Assembly: GCF_900155435.1 (NCBI RefSeq)
Contig: NZ_LT700212.1
Span: forward strand, 507,420-571,419
Source: Actinomyces provencensis
GTDB lineage: Bacteria > Actinomycetota > Actinomycetes > Actinomycetales > Actinomycetaceae
Reading direction: 5' to 3'
DNA length: 64,000 nucleotides
Every line of letters begins with the position of its first letter. Positions within the stretch are counted from its first letter, which is position 1. The translations under genes and the position numbers were made by a program. Positions 27,069 through 36,140 of this stretch are shown here, one piece after another. The notes under the pieces were generated by a model that was not told where the DNA came from, ran no database searches, and saw only the letters and a list, made by a program, of their open reading frames with translations.

Positions 27069-27968
27069 ATGACTACACGTCCGGGACTCCACGACGAACG
27101 CCACGGCCAGGGCCGTCCCCTGCTCGCCCTCCACGGCGCCGGTGTCGACCACCGGCTCATGTCCGGCTTCCTGGAGACTGTGCTCCCGCACCACGTCGAC
27201 CTGCTCCGTCTCTACCCGGACCTGCCTGGCATGGGGGCCAGTCCGGGGGTGGGGAGCTCATCCTCCCAGGACGTGCTGGACGCCGTGGACACCTACGTCG
27301 AGGACGTCATCGGAGAGACACCCTTCGCCCTGGTCGGTGAGTCCTTCGGGGGCTACATCGCCCGGGCACTGGCCCGGCGCAGGGCGGGACAGGTCCTCGG
27401 GCTCGCCCTCGTGTGCCCCATCGGAACGGAGGTCCTCGCCCGGGACCGCCACATCCCCCGCCACGAGGTGCGCCGCAGCGACGACGTCTTCTGGGACGGA
27501 CTGCGCAATGCCGAGCCTGCAGCGGCTGAGGCCTTCGGTGAGCTGGCCGTCGTCCGCGACCAGCCCACCCACGCCCGTTTCCTCCGCGACATCGCACCCG
27601 GACTGGCGGGTGGAGACCCCGACGCGCAGGCGCGCATCGCCGCCGCCTACGAGCTGCCCGCGTCCCCCGAGGACGGTCCGGCACTCGAGGTCCCGACCCT
27701 CATCATCACCGGTCGGCAGGACGCGAGCGTGGGGTATCTCGACCAGTTCGCCCTGCTCGACCACTACCCTCACGCCACCTTCGCCGTCCTCGACACGGCC
27801 GGTCACAACGCGCAGATCGAGCGTCCGGAGCTCGTGGCCGCCCTCGTCCGGGACTGGCTGGAGCGGGTGGGGGCGGAGGCCGGGTGGAACGGCACCGCCG
27901 AGGACGCCACCGGCGCCACCGAGAGCACGGGTCCCGGCGCCGTCGGCGGGGGCCCTCAGAGGTCGTAG
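27069..27968 (+). CDS. Alpha/beta-fold hydrolase
   Basis: A 299-residue hydrolase. The oxyanion segment LLALHGAG, the nucleophile elbow VGESFGGYIAR and the C-terminal DTAGHNAQIERPE (catalytic His) are all present; the acid is probably the Asp in ITGRQDASVG. No signal peptide. Substrate is unknown. The last 30 residues are low-complexity Gly/Ala/Thr. Its 3' end overlaps the converging exonuclease III gene by 13 bases. Confidence 0.85.
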   Translation: MTTRPGLHDERHGQGRPLLALHGAGVDHRLMSGFLETVLPHHVDLLRLYPDLPGMGASPGVGSSSSQDVLDAVDTYVEDVIGETPFALVGESFGGYIARALARRRAGQVLGLALVCPIGTEVLARDRHIPRHEVRRSDDVFWDGLRNAEPAAAEAFGELAVVRDQPTHARFLRDIAPGLAGGDPDAQARIAAAYELPASPEDGPALEVPTLIITGRQDASVGYLDQFALLDHYPHATFAVLDTAGHNAQIERPELVAALVRDWLERVGAEAGWNGTAEDATGATESTGPGAVGGGPQRS

Positions 27969-28792
27969 TCGATGCTCAGCGGCGCATGGTCGGAGAAACG
28001 GGCGTCGTAGCTGCCCGCGCGGTCGATGCGGAACCCCGTGGCCCGGCGCGCCAGCTCCGGTGTGGCGTACTGGTAGTCGATGCGCCAGCCCGCGTCGTTG
28101 TCGAAGGCCTTCCCCCGCCACGACCACCAGGTGTAGGGGCCCTGCACCTCACCGGCGAGGTCGCGGGTGACGTCGTGCCACCCCTCCCCCACCCAGGACT
28201 GCAGGTAGGCGATCTCCTCGTCGAGGACACCCGCACGCTTGTTGTGGTTGGGCGTCCAGTTCTTGATGTCGGCCCGCGAGCGCACGACGTTGAAGTCCCC
28301 TGCCACCAGGGCCTGGCGCCCGCCGGGCTCCTCGGCGTCCGCGAGCAGCTGGGCCATGCGGGTCCCGATGCGCGGCAGGTGGGCCATCTTCGCGTTTTGG
28401 CGCGGGGTGCCGACCTCGCCGGAGTGGAAGTAGGCGGAGACCACGGTCAAGGGCGTGTCGAGGTCGAGGTCGGCCTCCAACCAGCGACCCGAGTCGGAGT
28501 CCACCTCGGCGTCGTCGAGCTGACCGCGCCACGTCGAGATGCCGCTGCGCACGTCCGCGACCTCCCCGGCGTCCCGGCGCACCGCCACGGCCACCCCGGC
28601 GCGGCCCTTGATCCGCGAGGGCACGACAGCCACGTCCCAGGCGTCGCCGAGGAGCGCCCGCGTCGTGCCCTCGTCGGCACGCACCTCCTGCATGAGGAGG
28701 ACATCGGGGTCCTCGCGCTCGAGCCATTCGCCCAGGCCCCGCCGTGCGGCAGCCCGGATCCCGTTCAGGTTCACCGTGGAGATCGTCGTCAT
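27956..28792 (-). CDS. xthA: Exodeoxyribonuclease III / AP endonuclease
   Basis: A 278-residue Mg-dependent endonuclease/exonuclease/phosphatase-fold enzyme of base-excision repair. Active-site blocks are TVNLNGIRAAARRG (Asn), LLMQEVRA (metal-binding Glu), VSAYFHSGEVG (Tyr), AGDFNVV (Asp and Asn), and FSDHAPLSIDYDL at the C-terminus (Asp-His). Length and order match the Xth/ExoA family. The gene is divergent from the metal exporter gene. Confidence 0.93.
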   Translation of the reverse strand: MTTISTVNLNGIRAAARRGLGEWLEREDPDVLLMQEVRADEGTTRALLGDAWDVAVVPSRIKGRAGVAVAVRRDAGEVADVRSGISTWRGQLDDAEVDSDSGRWLEADLDLDTPLTVVSAYFHSGEVGTPRQNAKMAHLPRIGTRMAQLLADAEEPGGRQALVAGDFNVVRSRADIKNWTPNHNKRAGVLDEEIAYLQSWVGEGWHDVTRDLAGEVQGPYTWWSWRGKAFDNDAGWRIDYQYATPELARRATGFRIDRAGSYDARFSDHAPLSIDYDL

Positions 28793-28922
28793 GCCCCCAT
28801 TGTGCCCGGGGGCGCCCGCAGGTGGGCGATGGAACCGGCGCGCACGTCCCCGTCGTGGCACCGCGCGGGGTCCGCGGGGGGTCGACGAGGGCGGGAGGCC
28901 GGGCTATCGTGGACCGGACACG

Positions 28923-28939
28923 ATACCCCCGCAGGGTAT
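28923..28939 (+). promoter_or_regulatory. CsoR/RcnR-type operator before the metal exporter
   Basis: A perfect inverted repeat ATACCC-CCGCA-GGGTAT lies 14 bases before the ATG. It just follows a -10-like TATCGT (28905-28910), so a bound repressor would block transcription start. The form matches the known CsoR-family operator (ATACCC/GGGTAT half sites). No csoR gene is in the window. Confidence 0.68.
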
Positions 28940-28953
28940 TGGGAAGGAGTCTC

Positions 28954-30084
28954 ATGACCACCGGTGAGCAGGCGGCCCACCCCGACAGCTGCTGCGGTGA
29001 CCTGCCCGCGGAGGATGACGGGGCCCCCACTCCGACAGCGGCCGCCCCGGACTCCGGGATCTCGCAGGACGACGTGGGTCACGCCGATGCGGGGGCAAGC
29101 TCCGCCGGGGCCACGGCCACTCCCGACGGTGCCGCTGCTGGCACCGCTGGCACGAGCGTCCACGACCACCACCGGTCCGGTCACGACCATTCCCATTCCC
29201 ACGCCTCCACCTCACGGTCGCGACTCGCCTGGGCACTGGGGGTCACCGTCACCGTCCTGGTCGCCGAGTTCGTCGGTGCGGTGCTCACGGGATCCCTGGC
29301 ACTGGCGGCGGACGCGGGTCACATGTTCGTGGACTCCTCGGGACTCGTGGTCGCCCTCGTCGCCGCCCACCTGATGACGCGCCCACGCGACGACCGCCAC
29401 ACCTGGGGTTGGGCGCGCTCCGAGGTGGTCGCCGCCGCCCTCCAGGCCGGGATGCTCGCCATCATCTGCCTCTTCATCGCCTGGGAGGGCATTCAGCGCC
29501 TCCTCGAGCCGACACCGGTGGATGCTGGCCCGATGCTGGTGGTCGGTGCCATCGGCCTGGTCGCCAATGTCATCTCCCTGCTGATCCTCTCGGGCGGCAG
29601 GGGCGAGTCGCTCAACATGCGGGCGGCCTTCCTGGAGGTCAGCACCGACGCCCTCGGTTCGGTGGCCGTCATCGTGGCGGCCCTGGTCACACTCGGGACC
29701 GGCTGGGAGCGCGCGGACGCCGTTGCCTCCCTGCTCATCGCCGCCGTCATGGCGCCGCGCGCAGTCCTCCTGCTCCGGCGCTCGGTGAGGATCCTCATGG
29801 AGGAGACACCCGACGCACTCGACCTCGCCGAGGTCCGCGCCCACATGCTCCGGGTCCCCGACGTCGAGGACGTCCACGACCTCCACGCCTCCACCATCGC
29901 CACCGGAGTGGTCCAGCTGACCGCGCACGTCACGGTGCCGGACGGGACCACGGGCGCACGTCGCCGCGACATCGTCCACGCCCTCCAGGAGTGCGTCGCC
30001 AGCCACTTCCCCGTCGAGGTCGGGCACTCGACCTTCCAGCTCGACAGCCCCGCGCACCGCGACCACGAGGTGCTGCGGCACTGA
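28954..30084 (+). CDS. Cation diffusion facilitator (CzcD/ZitB-type) metal exporter
   Basis: A 376-residue CDF-family antiporter that exports divalent metal (Zn, Co, Ni or similar) in exchange for protons. The N-terminal 85 residues are Ala/Thr/Asp-rich, with a Cys-Cys pair (DSCCGD) and a His cluster (HDHHRSGHDHSHSH) likely to bind metal. Six helices follow, with the transport site AADAGHMFVDS in helix 2 (HxxxD) and STDALGSVAVI in helix 5. The cytoplasmic C-terminal domain carries HDLHASTIATG. The start at 28954 has AAGGAGT upstream. Confidence 0.93.
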   Translation: MTTGEQAAHPDSCCGDLPAEDDGAPTPTAAAPDSGISQDDVGHADAGASSAGATATPDGAAAGTAGTSVHDHHRSGHDHSHSHASTSRSRLAWALGVTVTVLVAEFVGAVLTGSLALAADAGHMFVDSSGLVVALVAAHLMTRPRDDRHTWGWARSEVVAAALQAGMLAIICLFIAWEGIQRLLEPTPVDAGPMLVVGAIGLVANVISLLILSGGRGESLNMRAAFLEVSTDALGSVAVIVAALVTLGTGWERADAVASLLIAAVMAPRAVLLLRRSVRILMEETPDALDLAEVRAHMLRVPDVEDVHDLHASTIATGVVQLTAHVTVPDGTTGARRRDIVHALQECVASHFPVEVGHSTFQLDSPAHRDHEVLRH

Positions 30085-30379
30085 CGCCGGTGCCCGGCCC
30101 CGGGACGGGTCCGGGATCGCAACAGGACCTGTCCGGAGCCGGACCGCCCGGGCTCCCCGGGAAGTCCGAGGGCCCTGTGGGACCGGACTCCCGCGCACGG
30201 CTCCCGGTCAGGCGTAACATGTGTGCGCTGACGCCCCGAACGCACGGCCCGGCCGGAAGTCCGGGCGGTGCGACCGCGAGGAGGAGCCCATCTCCCCGGA
30301 CCGCGGCGCTCCCGTCACCACCACCGAGGTGGAGTCCTGAGGTCGTCAGGCATGAATCCGTGCCTGAAGGAGACCCAGC

Positions 30380-30808
30380 ATGTCCACCACATTCACACTG
30401 TTCCACGACGGCAGCCTGTGCGTCGGTGTCCTCGAGATCCACGAGGGCGGCACCGTGCGCGCAGCGCGCCACGTGTTCGGCGCCGTCCCCACCGATCCCG
30501 AGCTCCACGCCTGGTTCCTGGCCCCCGGTGGAGAACTCATCGACGCCGCGAGGGCCGCTGCTCCTGCAGCGGCAGGTTCCCGGGTCCGGACGACCCCCGC
30601 TGCCAACCCCAAACGTGGGGCCCGGGAGGCCGCGCGCAAGGCGCGCCGCGCAGGGCCCGCCACAGCGGCACGGGAGTCCCTCAAACAGTCCCTGTCCGAG
30701 CGGGGCGCCCGACATCGCCGGGACAAGCGGGAGTCCCGGAACGAGAAGGGGGAACACCGTCGGGAGGCACGCAAGCTGCGCCAGCGCGCGCATCATCGCG
30801 GACACTGA
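30380..30808 (+). CDS. YjdF family protein (DUF2992)
   Basis: A 142-residue protein. The first 65 residues (FTLFHDGSLCVGVLEIHEGG, ARHVFGAVPTDPEL) match the YjdF family, and the rest is an extremely basic Arg/Lys helix (RHRRDKRESRNEKGEHRREARKL cut here for length into two charged blocks) as usual for this family. Its biochemical function is unknown. In Firmicutes, yjdF genes sit behind the yjdF riboswitch class that senses azaaromatic compounds. AAGGAG precedes the ATG, and a structured leader of nearly 300 bases lies upstream. Confidence 0.85.
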   Translation: MSTTFTLFHDGSLCVGVLEIHEGGTVRAARHVFGAVPTDPELHAWFLAPGGELIDAARAAAPAAAGSRVRTTPAANPKRGAREAARKARRAGPATAARESLKQSLSERGARHRRDKRESRNEKGEHRREARKLRQRAHHRGH

Positions 30809-30903
30809 TGGCCCCGGGCCCGGTCCCGTCAGGCCCTGCGTCCGTCGGCAACTGTGTCCGTCGGGAACTGGATCGCCCGGCTTCCCACCCCCACGGCAAC
30901 GAC

Positions 30904-30962
30904 GTGGGGTCTCGGTACCCGGAACGACCCGGATCCGACCTGTCCGGACGTCGAGACCCCAC
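30904..30962. repeat. 11-bp inverted repeat with long loop
   Basis: GTGGGGTCTCG (30904-30914) and CGAGACCCCAC (30952-30962) pair perfectly around a 37-base loop, about 95 bases after the yjdF stop. It could be a terminator for yjdF; the loop contains further short inverted parts. Confidence 0.5.
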
Positions 30963-31027
30963 TACGTCGACAGGACGCCGGGGTGGACCCGGGACGGGGC
31001 CGGGAACGGTGTCCCGAAACCGAGGGA

Positions 31028-31061
31028 GGGTGTGCCGGGTCCGTCCGGACCCGGCACACCC
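31028..31061. terminator. Strong hairpin terminator of folD and yjdF
   Basis: A perfect 16-bp stem (GGGTGTGCCGGGTCCG and its complement) separated by two bases lies seven bases after the folD stop, between the converging yjdF and folD genes. Confidence 0.85.
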
Positions 31062-31068
31062 CCATGAC

Positions 31069-31962
31069 TCAGACCAGCCGCTCGGCGGCCTCCACGACAT
31101 TCATCAGGAGCAGGGCGCGGGTCATGGGACCCACTCCCCCAGGGTTCGGGGACAGCCAGGAGGCGACCCCGTCGACCCCGTCGGCGACGTCGCCGTGCAG
31201 ACGGGCACGCCCGCCCTCGTCGACGACGCGTGAGACGCCCACGTCCAGCACCACGGCACCCGGACGCACCATGTCGGGCGTCACCAGGCCCGCGGCACCG
31301 GTGGCGGCGACGACGACATCCGCGCGGCGGGCCTTGTCGGCCAGGTCGCGGGTGCCCGTGTGGCACAGGGTCACGGTCGCATTGACCTCCTTGCGGGTGA
31401 GAAGCAGGCCGATGGAACGACCCACCGTCACCCCGCGTCCCACCACGCACACATCGGCCCCGGCCAGGTCGATGCCGTGACGCGTGATGAGCTCGATGAC
31501 CGCGCGCGGCGTGCAGGGCAGGGGCGAGTCGATCGGACCGGAGCCCCGCAGGACCAGGCGCCCGAGGTTCATCGGGTGCAGACCGTCGGCGTCCTTGGCG
31601 GGATCAATGCGCTCGAGCACCGCGTTCGTGTCGATGCCGCGTGGCAGCGGCAGCTGGACGATGTACCCGGTGCAGGCGGGGTCCGCGTTGAGGCGGTCGA
31701 CCGCGGCCTCGACGTCGGCCTGGGTGGCCGTCGCGGGCAGGTCCACCCGGATGGACTCGATGCCGACCTCCGCGCAGTCACGGTGCTTGCCCGCCACGTA
31801 CGTCACGGACCCGGGGTCCTCACCCACCAGGACGGTGCCGAGACCGGGGACGACGCCCCGGGCACGGAGCGCCCCCACCCGTTCGCGCAGCTCGTCCTTG
31901 ATGGCGGCCGCCGTCGCCTTCCCGTCCAGGACGCGCGCGGGCCCCTCCCAGGGAGCCCTCAC
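31069..31962 (-). CDS. folD: Bifunctional methylene-THF dehydrogenase / methenyl-THF cyclohydrolase
   Basis: A 297-residue cytoplasmic enzyme that interconverts 5,10-methylene-, methenyl- and 10-formyl-tetrahydrofolate using NADP. Catalytic segment [17 protein letters not shown] holds the conserved Tyr and Lys; [12 protein letters not shown] and [13 protein letters not shown] follow. The nucleotide-binding loop is [13 protein letters not shown], and [14 protein letters not shown] closes the fold. The GTG start overlaps the glyA stop as GTGA, so translation is coupled to glyA and shares its riboswitch. Confidence 0.96.
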   Translation of the reverse strand: MRAPWEGPARVLDGKATAAAIKDELRERVGALRARGVVPGLGTVLVGEDPGSVTYVAGKHRDCAEVGIESIRVDLPATATQADVEAAVDRLNADPACTGYIVQLPLPRGIDTNAVLERIDPAKDADGLHPMNLGRLVLRGSGPIDSPLPCTPRAVIELITRHGIDLAGADVCVVGRGVTVGRSIGLLLTRKEVNATVTLCHTGTRDLADKARRADVVVAATGAAGLVTPDMVRPGAVVLDVGVSRVVDEGGRARLHGDVADGVDGVASWLSPNPGGVGPMTRALLLMNVVEAAERLV

Positions 31963-33251
31963 TGTTGGAGTCCGGCGTAGAGCGGGTGGGCGTCGGTGAG
32001 GGTGCGCACGCGGGCGCGCAACCCGTCGACGTCGACGCTCGCCCCGGTCGCACCCTGGACCAGGGCCGTGGCGATGATGTCGGCGACCTCCCCGAAGTCC
32101 TGGGCGTCGAAGCCGCGGGTGGCCAGCGCGGGGGTACCGATGCGCAGTCCGGAGGTGACGGCCGGCGGGCGGGGGTCGAAGGGGACGGCGTTGCGGTTGA
32201 CGGTGATGCCGACCTCATGGAGGAGGTCCTCGGCCTGCTTGCCGTCCAGGGCGGAGTCGACGAGGTCGACGAGCACCAGGTGGACGTCGGTCCCCCCGGT
32301 GACCAGCTTGATGCCGGCTGCTGCGGCGTCGGGCGCGCCGAGACGGTCGGCCAGCGCCTGGGCACCTTCGAGGGTGCGGACCTGACGGTCACGGAACTCG
32401 GGGGTCTGGGCGACCTTCATGGCGATCGCCTTGGCGGCCACGACGTGCATGAGCGGCCCGCCCTGCTGGCCGGGGAAGACCGCTGAGTTGAGCTTCTTGC
32501 CCCACTGCTCACCGCGGGTGGAGAGGATCATCCCGGAGCGCGGGCCACCCAGGGTCTTGTGGACGGTGGTGGTCACGACATCGGCGTAGGGCAGGGGGCT
32601 GGGGTGCAGTCCCGCGGCGACGAGCCCGGCGAAATGGGCCATGTCGACCCACAGCGCGGCCCCGACCTCGTCGGCGATGTCGCGGAAGGCCTGGAAGTCG
32701 AGGTGGCGGGGGTAGGCGGACCATCCGGCGATGAGGACCTTGGGGCGCTCGCGCAGCGCGACCTCGCGGACCTGCTCGGGTTCGATGCGCTGGGTCTCGC
32801 GGTCCACCCCGTAGGCGGTGGCGTGGTAGTTCTTGCCGGAGAAGTTGATCCGCATGCCGTGGGTGAGGTGGCCCCCGTGTGCCAGGGACAGGCCCAGCAC
32901 GGTGTCACCGACATCGGCCAGTGCCATCAGCGTCGCGGCGTTGGCCTGTGCGCCCGAGTGGGGCTGAACGTTGACGTAGTCGGCACCGAAGACGGCCTTG
33001 GCGCGCTCGATCGCCAGGGACTCGGCGACGTCGACGAACTCGCAGCCACCGTAGTAGCGACGCCCGGGGTAACCCTCGGCGTACTTGTTCGTCAGGACGG
33101 AGCCCTGCGCCTCCAGGACGGCCCGGGGGACGAAGTTCTCCGAGGCGATCATCTCCAGCGTGTTGCGCTGGCGGTCGAGCTCGTTGTCGAGGACGGCCTG
33201 GATCTCCGGGTCGAGCTCGGCCAGGGACAGGTCATTGAGGGAATCACTCAT
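31959..33251 (-). CDS. glyA: Serine hydroxymethyltransferase
   Basis: A 430-residue PLP enzyme that converts serine and THF to glycine and 5,10-methylene-THF. Signatures are [50 protein letters not shown] and the PLP-lysine motif [15 protein letters not shown]. The ATG at 33251 is preceded by TGGAG. The upstream leader carries a ZTP-type riboswitch, so glyA and folD are predicted to rise when ZTP/ZMP signals folate shortage. Confidence 0.97.
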   Translation of the reverse strand: MSDSLNDLSLAELDPEIQAVLDNELDRQRNTLEMIASENFVPRAVLEAQGSVLTNKYAEGYPGRRYYGGCEFVDVAESLAIERAKAVFGADYVNVQPHSGAQANAATLMALADVGDTVLGLSLAHGGHLTHGMRINFSGKNYHATAYGVDRETQRIEPEQVREVALRERPKVLIAGWSAYPRHLDFQAFRDIADEVGAALWVDMAHFAGLVAAGLHPSPLPYADVVTTTVHKTLGGPRSGMILSTRGEQWGKKLNSAVFPGQQGGPLMHVVAAKAIAMKVAQTPEFRDRQVRTLEGAQALADRLGAPDAAAAGIKLVTGGTDVHLVLVDLVDSALDGKQAEDLLHEVGITVNRNAVPFDPRPPAVTSGLRIGTPALATRGFDAQDFGEVADIIATALVQGATGASVDVDGLRARVRTLTDAHPLYAGLQQ

Positions 33252-33261
33252 GGGTTCTCCA

Positions 33262-33298
33262 GATCAGGTTCGGCAGGGAGTGGCACCCTGCTGATCCT
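33262..33298 (-). promoter_or_regulatory. Expression platform hairpin between riboswitch and glyA
   Basis: On the minus strand, nested arms GATCA/TGATC and GCAGGG/CCCTGC (loop TGCCACT) form a two-part hairpin just before the glyA ribosome site. Its position between the aptamer and the start fits a role in gating termination or translation; the exact switching mechanism is not visible. Confidence 0.6.
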
Positions 33299-33375
33299 GG
33301 GGCCCAGGCGGGCGGCCCCAGCATCCGATCGATCGCTCCCCGGTGGTCACCCACCTGTTCGCCAGTCACGACACC
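33299..33375 (-). promoter_or_regulatory. ZTP (pfl motif) riboswitch aptamer
   Basis: Reading the minus strand, the leader has the pfl consensus: GTGACTGGCG, a hairpin AGGTGG-GTGA-CCACC, then GGGGAGCG, a variable linker, and the terminal CCGCCTGGGC-type element (seen as CCCGCCTGGGC). Order and spacing match the ZTP riboswitch, which binds ZTP/ZMP and turns on purine and one-carbon genes. It is followed by glyA-folD, its most typical targets. Confidence 0.88.
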
Positions 33376-33565
33376 GTCACAGTAGCGCAGCCGGGACTCC
33401 CCCGTCCCGGGTGTCCCGCACCTCGGGCGGGCTGGGGTGCAGGGGATGAGGGCGGGGACCTGCGCCCAAAATCGGACCCCGAGCCCGTGCTGGACACCGC
33501 CCGCCACCCTGCCAGCATGTCAACGAGGTCATGCAGAATCGCCCAGTTCACCGCATCCGTGGGCG

Positions 33566-33594
33566 TGTCGCGGAAAACCGTGGCAGGGTATACT
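33566..33594 (+). promoter_or_regulatory. Candidate promoter of the sugar transferase gene
   Basis: A good -10 hexamer TATACT (33589-33594) with a weak -35 (TGTCGC) 17 bases upstream lies in an unusually AT-rich stretch before the ATG at 33665. A motif ATCATGAAACATCC follows at 33611-33624 (see findings). Confidence 0.45.
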
Positions 33595-33664
33595 TCAAAC
33601 CTTGTTGCAAATCATGAAACATCCACGGGATGTGTCACACACCAGCATAGAGACGGAGACATGG

Positions 33665-35155
33665 ATGTCATCTATCCTGCGCGCCCAGCGAGTGAGCTCA
33701 CTGCCCGCCACCATGCGTCACCTCGTGCGACCGACCACGCCGCGCTTCATACTTCTCGTCTCACTCGCCGACCTCGCAGCAATCATGGCTGCGGTCGGGA
33801 TCGGACACCTCATTCCAGTCGGTGCCATCGGCTTCGACGCCTCCCACTCGATCGACGTCGTGCCTCCTCCCGGGGAGGGGCTCTTGTCGGTGGGGATCAT
33901 CGCCCTGTGGCTCCTCAGTCTGCTGTTCCTGCGCACCTACGGGGAAGCGGCACTGGGTCCCCTGGCCCGCCAGGCCGACACCGCGGCACGGGCGACGGCC
34001 CTCTTCCTGGGCACTCTCGCGATGATCAGCCTGCTCCTCCGCATCCCCCTGGACCGCGGAATCTTCCTGGTCGTCCCTCCCGTCGGCCTCGCGTTGATCC
34101 TCCTGGGTCGCGTCGTCTGCCATGGCGTGCTGGTACGGGCGCGCGCCACGGGGCACCTGGTCCGCAGGGCCGTCACCCTGTCAGGAGGTGCACAGGCGGA
34201 GCTCCTCGGGACGCAGATCCGTCGTCATCCCGAGCTCGGTCTCGCCCTCGTCGGCACCCTCGCGGCGCCCGCCGGCCCCGACTCCGGGCCGTCCCCGCTG
34301 TCGACCTCCGACACCACATCGGTGATCCGCGCGATGCGCGAGCTCGACGCCGACACCCTCCTCGTCCCCATGACACAGGCCGGCGTGGACGCCGGATGGT
34401 TGCGGGACCTGCGCTGGGACCTGGACGCACACGGGATGCGCCTGGTGGTGGTGCCACCCCTCAGCGGAGTGAGTGGGGAACGGATGGCGCTGAGCGCAGG
34501 TGACGACCTCGCCCTGATCCACGTGGCCACGCCCGCCTTCTCGGGGGCGAAGTACGCGTTGAAGCGCACCTTCGACATCCTGGCCTCCAGCGTGGGGATC
34601 CTCCTGCTCATCCCCGTGTGGATCGCGATTGCCGTCGTGGTGAAGTCCGGCGACGGCGGACCCGTCGTCTTCCGGCAGGAGCGGGTGGGGCTCAACGGCC
34701 GGCGCTTCCCGATGTTCAAGTTCCGCACCATGGTTCCCGACGCGGAGGCCGTCCTCGCCGCCCTGCAGCGGGAACAGGCCCGGGACGCCGGCAACACCGT
34801 CATGTTCAAGATGCGTGACGACCCCCGGATCACACGCCCGGGACACGTGCTGCGGCGCTTCAGCCTCGACGAACTCCCGCAGCTCTTCAACGTCTGGTTG
34901 GGCCACATGAGCCTCGTGGGTCCCCGGCCGCCGCTGCTCCGCGAGGTCGCCGGGTACGAGGACATGGTCCACCGCAGGTTCCACGTCCGGCCGGGGATCA
35001 CGGGTCTCTGGCAGACGAGCGGACGGTCGAACCTCTCCTGGGAGGACACCGTGCGCCTCGACCTCTACTACGTGGAGAACTGGACGATGAGCCGTGACCT
35101 CCTGATCCTGCTGCGCACCTTCCGTGCCGTCGTCTCCAAGGACGGAGCGTACTGA
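33665..35155 (+). CDS. Priming sugar-phosphate transferase (polyprenyl glycosylphosphotransferase)
   Basis: A 496-residue membrane enzyme of the WbaP/CpsE type that starts surface-polysaccharide units by moving a sugar-1-phosphate onto a polyprenyl phosphate. It has about four to five N-terminal helices, a Rossmann-like middle region (VTLSGGAQAELLGTQ), a fifth helix (FDILASSVGILLLIPVWI), and the catalytic domain with VVFRQERVGLNGRRF, MFKFRTM, RRFSLDELPQLFNVW, MSLVGPRPPLL and RPGITGLWQTSGRS. GGAG lies 6 bases before the ATG at 33665. It is the only plus-strand enzyme gene of the cluster and converges on the TagA-type gene. Confidence 0.94.
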   Translation: MSSILRAQRVSSLPATMRHLVRPTTPRFILLVSLADLAAIMAAVGIGHLIPVGAIGFDASHSIDVVPPPGEGLLSVGIIALWLLSLLFLRTYGEAALGPLARQADTAARATALFLGTLAMISLLLRIPLDRGIFLVVPPVGLALILLGRVVCHGVLVRARATGHLVRRAVTLSGGAQAELLGTQIRRHPELGLALVGTLAAPAGPDSGPSPLSTSDTTSVIRAMRELDADTLLVPMTQAGVDAGWLRDLRWDLDAHGMRLVVVPPLSGVSGERMALSAGDDLALIHVATPAFSGAKYALKRTFDILASSVGILLLIPVWIAIAVVVKSGDGGPVVFRQERVGLNGRRFPMFKFRTMVPDAEAVLAALQREQARDAGNTVMFKMRDDPRITRPGHVLRRFSLDELPQLFNVWLGHMSLVGPRPPLLREVAGYEDMVHRRFHVRPGITGLWQTSGRSNLSWEDTVRLDLYYVENWTMSRDLLILLRTFRAVVSKDGAY

Positions 35156-35294
35156 GCGACAGCCCCCGTCCCCGGCCTCTCCCGGCCGGGGACGGCGTGC
35201 GTGCGGGCGGGTGCACGGGATCCACGGGTGCCCGGGCCCGGCGGGAGCAGCACTGGCACCCCGGTTGCGGGGGGACTGCTCGCACCGCACACAC

Positions 35295-35327
35295 GGCACC
35301 GCCTTCGGGAGACCCGGAGGCGGTGCC
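35295..35327. terminator. Terminator between sugar transferase and TagA-type genes
   Basis: A hairpin of 15 pairs (GGCACCGCCT-T-CGGG with CCCG-G-AGGCGGTGCC, one T-G wobble) and a three-base loop lies between these converging genes. Confidence 0.8.
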
Positions 35328-35351
35328 TGTCCTGACGGGCGGGTCAGGACG

Positions 35352-36134
35352 TCATGTGGCGCCACCCGCGAGGGCGGCGCGTCGGTCGAACCCCAGCTCC
35401 GTGAATGTCCCGCCCAGCGCCACCTTACGCTGGACCAGACCACGTGTGCGTCCCACCAGCGCGAGTGCGTCGGTGGTGTAGCGGCCCAGGAGGCGCCGTG
35501 GTTCATGGGCGATCCGCCAGGCCCACCCGAGGCGCAGGCTGTGGATCCAGTCGGGGAAGTACTGCTCGGAGCGGGCGAACTGGTCGATCCATCCCCCGGC
35601 GGTGCACACCGTCGCACGGGGCAGGACCGCATGCACCTCGGCTGCGACCTCCTCCTGCAGTCCGGCTCCCAGCCCCACGACGACCAGGGCGGGGTCGAAG
35701 TCGACCAGGACCGAGGGATCCTCCCTCACCGAGGAGAGCTCCTCGAAGCCGTCCAGGGCCAGGACCTCCCGGGGGGCGAGCCTCTCTGCTGCCTGTCGGG
35801 CGACACCTGGAGCCGCGCCGAGCAGGACCACACGTGCCCGGGGCGGGAGCACCCGCGAGAGGAGCACCGGGAGCACCAGGTCCGCGGACGTGCGGCCCAC
35901 GATGTGCCCGTGGCGTCGGAGCACCAGTTGCAGGAGGGTGCCGTCGACCCCGACCAGGTGCATGTGACCCATGGCCTCCCAGTCCGCGTGCTGGATCGAC
36001 CAGTGGTTCAGCCAGGTCACCACCACACCCGGATGGGACATCTCCCGGGCGAACCGGACGAGGATCCCGTCCTCGTCACGTCCGTCCCCGTGCGCACCGG
36101 GTGCCGACACCGGCCCCGACGTGTTCACTGACAT
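35352..36134 (-). CDS. WecG/TagA/CpsF family glycosyltransferase
   Basis: A 260-residue GT26-family enzyme that transfers a HexNAc-type sugar to a lipid-linked acceptor. Family features are HLVGVDGTLLQLVLRR (catalytic Asp region), RVVLLGAAPGVA, LVVVGLGAGLQEEVAAE, TVCTAGGWIDQFA and the C-terminal LRLGWAWRIAHEPRRLLGRY. Compared with relatives it lacks the usual membrane-targeting appendage seen in TagA, but the RRLLGRY end is retained. It starts 6 bases after the fibrinogen-like gene, so the two are probably co-transcribed. Confidence 0.87.
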   Translation of the reverse strand: MSVNTSGPVSAPGAHGDGRDEDGILVRFAREMSHPGVVVTWLNHWSIQHADWEAMGHMHLVGVDGTLLQLVLRRHGHIVGRTSADLVLPVLLSRVLPPRARVVLLGAAPGVARQAAERLAPREVLALDGFEELSSVREDPSVLVDFDPALVVVGLGAGLQEEVAAEVHAVLPRATVCTAGGWIDQFARSEQYFPDWIHSLRLGWAWRIAHEPRRLLGRYTTDALALVGRTRGLVQRKVALGGTFTELGFDRRAALAGGAT

Positions 36135-36140
36135 GGTTCC

